The translations under genes and the position numbers were made by a program. The notes beneath the pieces were generated by a model. The model had not been told where the DNA came from. It was given only the letters and a program-made list of their open reading frames with translations, and searched no databases. 6,073 nucleotides of DNA, taken from the NCBI GenBank assembly GCA_002351955.1, contig DEHO01000082.1, positions 14,875 to 20,947 on the forward strand, in the 5' to 3' direction. Origin of the DNA: Flavobacteriales bacterium UBA2798 (GTDB lineage: Bacteria > Bacteroidota > Bacteroidia > Flavobacteriales_D > UBA2798). Shown here in pieces: positions 1 through 5,800 of the stretch. Within the stretch, counting starts at the first letter, position 1. Every line of letters begins with the position of its first letter.

Positions 1-548
1 AATGGCGCAAGGCTCAGGAAGAAGGAGAGCAGGTACAATTTGATATTGAAACACCTGATACCCGTAAGGAACGCAAGCGAAAAAAAGAAGAAGAACCCAA
101 AGAGTCGGTTGTAAAAGATAAAAACACCGATGCTATTATTGATAAGTATGCCAGGGAATTAGGCGTGTCGAGAAAAGAATTGAAGGATCCTAAATTATAC
201 GCCTATATCGATGGCTGGATCGGGGTCCCTTACAAATTTGCGGGAAACACGAAAGACGGAGTTGATTGTTCCGGTTTTGTAAACGCTGTTTTTCGGGATG
301 TCTACAAAATAAGTCTGAAGCGCTCAGCAACAGAAATCATTGGAGAATGTAACGAAATTGAAAAAAGTGCCCTTACGGAAACAGATCTGGTTTTCTTTGA
401 TATCAGTGGGAAAAATTCGCACATTGGGATTTATCTCAGCAATCAAAAGTTTATTCATGCAAGTACCAGTAAAGGCGTGATGATCTCAGACCTTAACCAA
501 ACCTATTGGCAAAAATACTGGGGTAGGGCAGGACGAATCAAGAAATGA
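1..548 (+). CDS. NlpC/P60 family cell-wall peptidase, 5'-truncated by window edge
   Basis: Predicted cysteine peptidase of the NlpC/P60 family (relatives include E. coli MepS/Spr), which cleaves peptide bonds in peptidoglycan stem peptides or cross-links in the cell envelope. The frame is open from base 3 to the TGA at 546-548, giving 181 visible residues; the real start and any signal peptide or lipobox lie left of the window. A GTG at 165 is in frame but is probably internal, because sense codons continue upstream. Visible residues 1-45 are highly charged (a Lys/Arg/Glu-rich linker), followed by the catalytic domain from about residue 65. The triad is visible: Cys89 in DCSGF, His140 in SHIGIYL and His152 in FIHASTSKGV, with the spacing expected for MepS-like enzymes. 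The domain looks intact to its C-terminal end (YWGRAGRIKK). Family assignment is firm; substrate and localisation are inferred from the family. Confidence 0.93.
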   Translation, partial: WRKAQEEGEQVQFDIETPDTRKERKRKKEEEPKESVVKDKNTDAIIDKYARELGVSRKELKDPKLYAYIDGWIGVPYKFAGNTKDGVDCSGFVNAVFRDVYKISLKRSATEIIGECNEIEKSALTETDLVFFDISGKNSHIGIYLSNQKFIHASTSKGVMISDLNQTYWQKYWGRAGRIKK

Positions 549-737
549 TCAGTTCAGGTGCATTTGAAAAGTAGTCACCATATTCTGCTGAATACTGACT
601 TCTTCTTTTTGCAGTTCCCTTACGATCATTCTGATCATATCATCCAGTTCCCCTTCAGTGCAGGTTTCCAGGTTCCGGTAAGCAAGACTGTAAAACCTGC
701 TTTCGCGGATGTAGCGGATTTTGTCTTCCCTGTTCAT
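549..737 (-). CDS. Small hypothetical protein, 62 aa
   Basis: I do not recognise this protein. It begins MNREDKIRYIRESRF and ends in TTFQMHLN. It is rich in Glu, Arg, Met and Ile, with heptad-like hydrophobic spacing in the middle (LDDMIRMIVREL), so a mostly helical small cytosolic protein is likely. There is no signal peptide, membrane segment or metal-binding motif. The frame stays open upstream to 950, but I chose the ATG at 735-737: residues encoded before it are Lys/Arg/Leu-rich and noise-like, they overlap a tandem repeat and a hairpin, and composition becomes protein-like only from this Met. No Shine-Dalgarno sequence is visible. Its TGA (549-551 on the plus strand) abuts the stop of the convergent peptidase gene. 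A plus-strand frame at 558-827 overlaps it but reads as Phe/His/Val-rich noise. Existence as a gene is an inference. Confidence 0.55.
   Translation of the reverse strand: MNREDKIRYIRESRFYSLAYRNLETCTEGELDDMIRMIVRELQKEEVSIQQNMVTTFQMHLN
573..610 (+). terminator. Candidate weak intrinsic terminator for the NlpC/P60 gene
   Basis: About 25 nt after the peptidase stop, AGTCA (573-577) pairs with TGACT (596-600) and TATTC (581-585) pairs with GAATA (590-594), around a TGCT loop and with a small 3x1 internal loop. A T-rich run (TTCTTCTTTTT) follows directly. The stem is AT-rich and interrupted, so it would be weak. It lies inside the 3' end of the opposing small gene, so it may also be a chance structure. 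Confidence 0.35.
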
Positions 738-818
738 AGCGATGTAGTGTTGGTTTCTATCTGTAATACGAAAACCATGCCCAAGGGTGGTCTGCGAGTT
801 AAGAAGTGGTCGGTTTTT

Positions 819-836
819 AGGTTTTAAAGGTTTTAA
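819..836 (+). repeat. Two tandem copies of a 9-bp unit (AGGTTTTAA)
   Basis: AGGTTTTAA occurs twice back to back, and a related GTTTTAAA string recurs at 863-870. It lies in the region between the small minus-strand gene and pckA. Function unknown; it could be slippage in AT-rich DNA or part of a regulatory site. Confidence 0.5.
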
Positions 837-871
837 AGCCGTGATAAATACAGGATTTAGCAGTTTTAAAG

Positions 872-919
872 TTATCAACCGAAATGAGGCTGTTAATAAC
901 CTCTGTTTTCGGTGGATAA
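872..919. promoter_or_regulatory. Interrupted inverted repeat (hairpin) upstream of pckA
   Basis: Left arm 872-889 and right arm 900-919 pair as TTATC/GATAA, then ACCGAAA/TTTCGGT, then GAGG/CCTC, with one A-G mismatch, a small internal loop and a 10-nt loop: 16 pairs in all. No T-run follows on either strand, so it is not a simple intrinsic terminator. It lies about 40 bp upstream of the pckA -7 element and between divergent genes, which suits an operator or a structured upstream element. Its ends, TTATCAACC and (minus strand) TTATCCACC, resemble DnaA boxes. The structure is seen in the sequence; the role is inference. Confidence 0.45.
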
Positions 920-958
920 TGCGCAAGACTTTGCAGGATAACGGGAACAAGGAATAAT

Positions 959-966
959 TAACTTTG
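959..966 (+). promoter_or_regulatory. Bacteroidota-type -7 promoter element for pckA
   Basis: TAACTTTG matches the Bacteroidota -7 consensus TAnnTTTG at every fixed position. It ends 10 nt before the pckA ATG, so transcription should begin only a few bases upstream of the start codon, giving an almost leaderless mRNA. The nearest -33-like TTTG (930-933) is 25 bp upstream, longer than the usual spacing of about 19-21 bp, so the -33 part is poor or absent. Confidence 0.6.
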
Positions 967-976
967 TGCCCTGAAA

Positions 977-2611
977 ATGATAACTAATCCTTCATTTATG
1001 AACGAATTCGGAATAAAATCCAAGCATTCTACACTCGAGGAGCTTGGTTTGGGTAAAGTAGCGAATGCTTACTGGAATCTTACACCGTCTGAACTGGTTG
1101 AAGAAACCATTGTACACGGACAAGGGGTATTGTCGGACACCGGAGCACTTGCAATTGAGACGGGAGAGTTTACCGGTCGTTCACCTAAGGATCGCTTCAT
1201 TGTATGCGATTCCAAAACTGAAAACACCGTTTGGTGGGGTGATATTAACATCAAATTTACTCCCGAAAAATTCGATGCGCTCTTTAACAGAATGAAAGCC
1301 TATCTGGCCAATCGTGATGTTTATGTTCGCGATGCATTTGCCTGCGCCGATCCTAAATACAGAATGAATCTTCGTGTGGTTACAGAATTTCCATGGTCGA
1401 ATCTTTTTGCCTACAACATGTTTCTTCGTCCCGAACAAAAGGAACTGGAAGATTTCAAGGCAGACTGGCATATAGTATGCGCTCCGGGTTTTCAGGCAGA
1501 TCCTGCTATTGATGGTACTCGTCAGCATAATTTTGCAGTAATCAATTTTACCCGTCAGATGATTATCATTGGTGGGACAGGATATACCGGTGAAATCAAA
1601 AAGGGCATTTTCTCTGTATTGAATTATATCCTTCCCCAAGAGAAAAACACCTTATCGATGCACTGTTCCGCAAATATTGGGGCAGGTGGAGATACTGCGG
1701 TTTTCTTCGGTTTATCCGGCACCGGAAAAACAACTTTATCCGCAGATCCTCACAGAGGATTAATAGGTGATGATGAACATGGTTGGGCTGATGGTTCTGT
1801 TTTCAATTTTGAAGGCGGTTGCTATGCTAAAACAATCGACCTTACTGAGGAGAAAGAACCACAAATCTGGAAGGCCATCAAGTTTGGTGCGCTTTTGGAA
1901 AACATCGGTTTCAAAGAGAATACATCTTCTGTTGATTACCTCGATAGTTCAATTACCGAGAATACCCGGGTTAGCTACCCGATTCATCATATCGAAAATG
2001 CTGTCACTCCTTCTGCCGGTGGCGATCCTAAGAATATTTTCTTTTTGACTGCAGATGCTTTTGGAGTGTTGCCTCCCATTTCCAGACTATCTCCCGAGCA
2101 GGCGATGTACCACTTTATTTCCGGTTATACTGCCAAAGTTGCCGGAACAGAAGTAGGAGTAACAGAACCGCAAACCACATTCTCAGCATGTTTCGGTCGC
2201 GCGTTTCTTCCCTTGCATCCTGCCAAGTACGCGGAGCTATTGGGTAAGAAAATGAAGGAACACAACGTTCGTGTTTGGTTGATCAATACCGGTTGGTCGG
2301 GTGGTGCATATGGTGTTGGTGAACGTATTAAGTTACGCTTTACCCGCGCAATGATTACTGCTGCATTGAACGGAAGTCTTGAAAACGAGGAGTTTGAGAC
2401 GCTTCCTGTGTTTCATTTGAATGTTCCAAAATCATGCCCTGATGTTCCAACAGAAATTCTGAATCCGAGAAATACCTGGTCAGATAAGGACGCATATGAC
2501 CAGACACTGAATAAACTTGCTGGTCAATTCGTTAAGAATTTCGAGCAATATGCTTCCGGAACAAACCAAGATATCTTGAACGCAGCCCCAAAAATTCATG
2601 CTAACGCTTGA
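977..2611 (+). CDS. pckA: Phosphoenolpyruvate carboxykinase (ATP)
   Basis: ATP-dependent PEP carboxykinase (EC 4.1.1.49), interconverting oxaloacetate + ATP and PEP + CO2 + ADP in the cytosol. It serves gluconeogenesis, or CO2-fixing oxaloacetate formation in fermentative Bacteroidota; the sequence cannot say which direction dominates here. At 544 residues it is full length (the E. coli enzyme is 540). Visible signatures: substrate-binding TGRSPKDR with Arg68; metal/substrate Lys208-Lys209 in GEIKKGIFS; metal-binding His229 in MHCSAN; P-loop GLSGTGKTTLS at 245-255; kinase-2 IGDDEHGW with Asp265/Asp266; Arg331 in ENTRVSYP; and ADAFGVLPPISRLS near 359-372. No key residue is missing. The ATG at 977 is preferred because it follows the -7 element at promoter-like distance. 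An in-frame ATG at 998 (Met8) is an alternative, since neither has a Shine-Dalgarno sequence. A strong terminator follows and no gene is co-directional upstream, so it is probably monocistronic. Confidence 0.98.
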   Translation: MITNPSFMNEFGIKSKHSTLEELGLGKVANAYWNLTPSELVEETIVHGQGVLSDTGALAIETGEFTGRSPKDRFIVCDSKTENTVWWGDINIKFTPEKFDALFNRMKAYLANRDVYVRDAFACADPKYRMNLRVVTEFPWSNLFAYNMFLRPEQKELEDFKADWHIVCAPGFQADPAIDGTRQHNFAVINFTRQMIIIGGTGYTGEIKKGIFSVLNYILPQEKNTLSMHCSANIGAGGDTAVFFGLSGTGKTTLSADPHRGLIGDDEHGWADGSVFNFEGGCYAKTIDLTEEKEPQIWKAIKFGALLENIGFKENTSSVDYLDSSITENTRVSYPIHHIENAVTPSAGGDPKNIFFLTADAFGVLPPISRLSPEQAMYHFISGYTAKVAGTEVGVTEPQTTFSACFGRAFLPLHPAKYAELLGKKMKEHNVRVWLINTGWSGGAYGVGERIKLRFTRAMITAALNGSLENEEFETLPVFHLNVPKSCPDVPTEILNPRNTWSDKDAYDQTLNKLAGQFVKNFEQYASGTNQDILNAAPKIHANA

Positions 2612-2636
2612 TTATTAGGTTTTTAATACTGAATTC

Positions 2637-2667
2637 AAAAGGACTGATGCACGTCAGACCTTTTTTT
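2637..2667 (+). terminator. Intrinsic terminator of pckA
   Basis: Twenty-five nt after the pckA stop, AAAAGG-A-CTGA pairs with TCAG-A-CCTTTT around a TGCACG loop; the only flaw is one A-A mismatch (2643/2658). The 3' arm runs into seven consecutive T (2661-2667). It separates pckA from the giant secreted-protein gene. Confidence 0.87.
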
Positions 2668-2681
2668 GTTCAAAACTACGC

Positions 2682-2695
2682 TGTCAATATTGACA
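2682..2695. promoter_or_regulatory. Perfect 14-bp palindrome, candidate operator
   Basis: TGTCAATATTGACA is a perfect two-fold palindrome (TGTCA-N4-TGACA), centred 64 bp upstream of the giant gene's ATG and just after the pckA terminator. The size and symmetry fit a dimeric helix-turn-helix regulator of the kind found in Crp/Fnr-like, MarR-like or ArsR-like families; I cannot name the regulator. No T-run follows it, so it is not a terminator. Confidence 0.45.
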
Positions 2696-2703
2696 CTTTT
2701 ACC

Positions 2704-2734
2704 TTGGAATGAGGCAAATAAACCGATAAATTCG
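2704..2734 (+). promoter_or_regulatory. Weak candidate promoter for the giant secreted-protein gene
   Basis: TTG at 2704-2706 and TAAATTCG at 2727-2734 (one mismatch to TAnnTTTG) are 20 bp apart, suitable spacing for a Bacteroidota promoter. It would start transcription about 10-15 nt before the ATG. A rival -7 match, TACCTTGG (2700-2707), lacks a -33 partner. The candidate palindromic operator lies just upstream. Confidence 0.3.
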
Positions 2735-2752
2735 TTCAAAATTTCGATAAGT

Positions 2753-2815
2753 ATGATTTTGAACCGTTTACTTTTCCTTATAAGTCTGATGCTGCTCTCA
2801 TCCGGACTTTTTGCT
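2753..2815 (+). other. Signal peptide of the giant secreted protein
   Basis: Residues 1-21: a short N-region with Arg5, a hydrophobic core (LLFLISLMLLSSGLF), and a small-residue end. Cleavage is likely after Ala21 or Ala22. There is no lipobox Cys, so signal peptidase I processing is expected, followed by outer-membrane translocation. Confidence 0.85.
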
Positions 2816-5800
2816 GCAGCTCCTTCAACTCAGGCTTCTGGTACAACATTTACTACCAGAAACAGTAATTCTCTAAGCGTAGGTTGGACAAGAGGAAATG
2901 GTGGACGTTGCTTAGTTGCTGTAAAGCTTGGAACAAGTACTACCACCCCTCCACCCTCTACTGTTCCAAATGCCAGTCAAACCCCATTTTCAGCAAGCAC
3001 TGTTTTTGGATCAGGTAGTAATCTGGGTAATGGAAATTATGTTGTTTACCAAGGCACAGGGACTTCGGTTACAATTACAGGCCTTAACCCTTCTACAAGT
3101 TATACGGTTATTGTGTACGAATACAATTCAACATGGCAACCATTATTAGGTCTTTATTACAACGAATACAACACTTCATATGGTGTTGCCAATCTGGAAG
3201 GGGTATATACTCTATGCACAGAGCCAACAACCAATGCAACCAACCTACAGTTCAGTGCTATTAACTATACATCTGCAGGAATTGCATTTACACCGGGCAA
3301 TGGATCAAATACGCTTGTTTCCCTTGAAGGAGCTGCCGATGGGTATCAGTATGCAAGTCCTGTTGACGGTACTTCTTATACCGCTAGTACAACTTATGGT
3401 TCGGGATCACTATTAACCGGAGATAATCGTGTAGTTTATAATGGAACAGGCACCTCATTTACGGTTACCAATCTTCAACCGGCACAAACTTACAGAGTGC
3501 GTGCTTTTGAATTTTGTGGTTCAGGTACCGGAGCTACATGGAATTACCGTGTAACAGGTTACACTTATGCAGATTTTACAACACTCAATAACCCTCCAAC
3601 CCTCAATACTATTTCCAACCGTACTATCTGCCAGAATGCAGGTCAACAATCGGTTTCTCTTTCCGGTATTTCGGATGGTAGTTCAGCTGAAACACAAACA
3701 GTGACAATCACCGCAACTTCCAGTAATCAAACCTTGATTCCGAATGGAAATATTTCAGTTTCTTATACAAATCCAAATTCTACAGGAACATTATTCTTTA
3801 CTGCAGCAACAGGACAGTCAGGAACAGCAACTATTACTGTAACTGCCAATGATGGATTTTCGGCAACAAACACATTGGTAAGAACTTTTACTGTAACTGT
3901 AAACCCAATTCCTGCTGCAGCCGGAGCTATTACCGGAGTTAATGCTGCCTGTAAAAACGGATCCAATTATATTTTCTCCGTTCCAACAATTGCCAACGCA
4001 ACCACCTATAACTGGACATTCCCATCGGGAACTGTGATTGTTTCCGGTGGTACAACAAATACAGTAACAGTGAATTTTCCTTCTGCAATGGCGCAAAATT
4101 CAGGAACAATCTCTGTTTATGGTTCGAATTCATTCGGTTGTGGAAATGGTACAACAAGTTCCAAGAACATTACGTTCGACAGAGCTCCAACTGTGGCTGC
4201 AGCCGGAGCTGATGTTGTCATTTGTTCGGGTACTACGCAGTTGCAGGGAAATGCAGCCAGTATCGGAACCGGAATCTGGACCGTTGTTTCTGGAAGTGCA
4301 TCATTTAACAATGCATCTCAAAACAACACGAACGTAACCGGTATTGCACCGGGTCAATCTGTAACCTTGCAGTGGGCGATTTCAAATGGTGTTTGTCCAA
4401 CTTCAACAGACCAGGTGATTGTAAATTACAACCCTTCTGCACCACAATGTTTGTCGTTCGCCGATTTCTTTGCCAATAATACGACTCCTTGTGTTGGAGC
4501 CACTGTTCAGTTTACAGATAATTCAGCAGGTGCAACAAGTTGGAGCTGGAATTTTGGTCCTAATGCAACCCCAACTACTTCTATACTTCAAAACCCAACT
4601 GTTGTTTTCAATGCTGCAGGTCCTCAAACCATTTCACTTACAATTGGTGGTCCAAATGGTCCGGATAGTGAAAGTCGTCCCGGATACATTACAGTTTCTG
4701 CAGCTCCAGGAAATGCCAGCGCAATTGCCGGTTTAACTACAGTATGTGCAGGCGAAACGCAGGTGAATTACTCTATTAATCCAATTGTAGGAGCAACCAA
4801 CTATGAATGGACATTACCTGCAGGAGCAACCATCAATTCAGGTGATGGTACTGATGCGATTACTGTGAATTTTTCAGGATCAGCATCAAGTGGTGCTATT
4901 CAGGTGTATGGAGAAAATCAGTGTGGTCAGGGTAACAGCAGTACATTGAATGTTACAGTAAACCCATTACCACAAAGCCCGGGAATTATTTCGGGTGACA
5001 TTAGTGTTTGTCAGGGCGAGAATGGAGTTACCTACACCATTGCAGCCATTCCAAATGCAACTTCAGTAACATGGGGCGTTCCTTCAGGAGCTATTATCAA
5101 TGGATCATCTACTACTCAGGTTTTGGTAGATTATCCTGTTTCTTCAGTTTCTGGTGATATTACAATTTATGGAACGAACACATGTGGCGACGGACCTGCA
5201 TCCACACTTTCAGTTACTGTTGCTCCATTGCCGGATCCTGCAGGACCAATTACTGGATTAAATCTAATTTCCTTCTGTCCACCTTCAGGAAATCAGGCAT
5301 ACCAGATCACGCCGGTTGCAAATGCTTCTACCTACGATTGGACACTTCCAACCGGTGTTTCTATCGTTTCAGGAACAGGAACTGCTACCGTTACCCTGGC
5401 ATTCGCTAATAATGCAATTTCAGGAGACATCATTGTGACTCCGCAAAATGCATGTGGATCAAATGGTCCATCAGCATTAACGCTGGTTGTTGATCAGTTA
5501 CCTGCACAAGATGTATGTGTAGTATCTGTAGATGAAACTTCACAGCACAATATTGTGGTATGGCAGAAACCAATCGCATTCGATATCGATTCTTTCTATG
5601 TATATCGCGAAATTGCAGGTCTTGGATTCACCAAAATTGCGGCAGTTCATTACGATTCATTGAGTCAGTATCTCGATACAGATGCGGGGATTAATCCAAA
5701 TGCAACCCAGTACCGCTACAAAGTTTCGGCTTTGGATACCTGCGGAAACGAAGGCCCACAGAGTACGTTCCACCAGACCATATATCAATTCCCTCCGCAA

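Noticed and set aside
165..548. GTG at 165 as the start of the NlpC/P60 gene
   Set aside because: The same frame is open to the left edge with a plausible charged linker, and this class of enzyme normally has an N-terminal export signal, which would lie outside the window.
558..827. Plus-strand open frame of 89 codons overlapping the small minus-strand gene
   Set aside because: Phe/His/Val-rich noise-like translation, ends in the tandem-repeat region, and the opposite strand gives a more protein-like product.
872..919. Inverted repeat as an intrinsic terminator
   Set aside because: No T-run follows the stem on either strand, and no gene ends nearby in the right orientation.
839..941. DnaA-box-like cluster as a replication origin
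   Set aside because: No perfect DnaA box, no extended AT-rich unwinding region and no dnaA/dnaN neighbour; kept only as a possible regulatory region.
738..950. N-terminal extension of the small minus-strand gene to a 133-residue product
   Set aside because: The extra 71 residues are Lys/Arg/Leu-rich and derive from the inverted repeat and tandem repeat; the Met at 737 starts the protein-like part.
1065..2048. Several open frames on both strands within pckA
   Set aside because: Shadows of a full-length, strongly conserved enzyme.
2928..5409. Multiple open frames of 64-92 codons on both strands at 2928-5409
   Set aside because: All lie inside the continuous 1107-codon frame of the giant protein; their low-complexity translations come from its repetitive Thr/Ser/Gly/Ala codons.
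3908..5503. PKD-like array as recent DNA repeats or a recombination-prone tandem array
   Set aside because: Similarity is at protein level only; I see no long near-identical DNA copies between modules.
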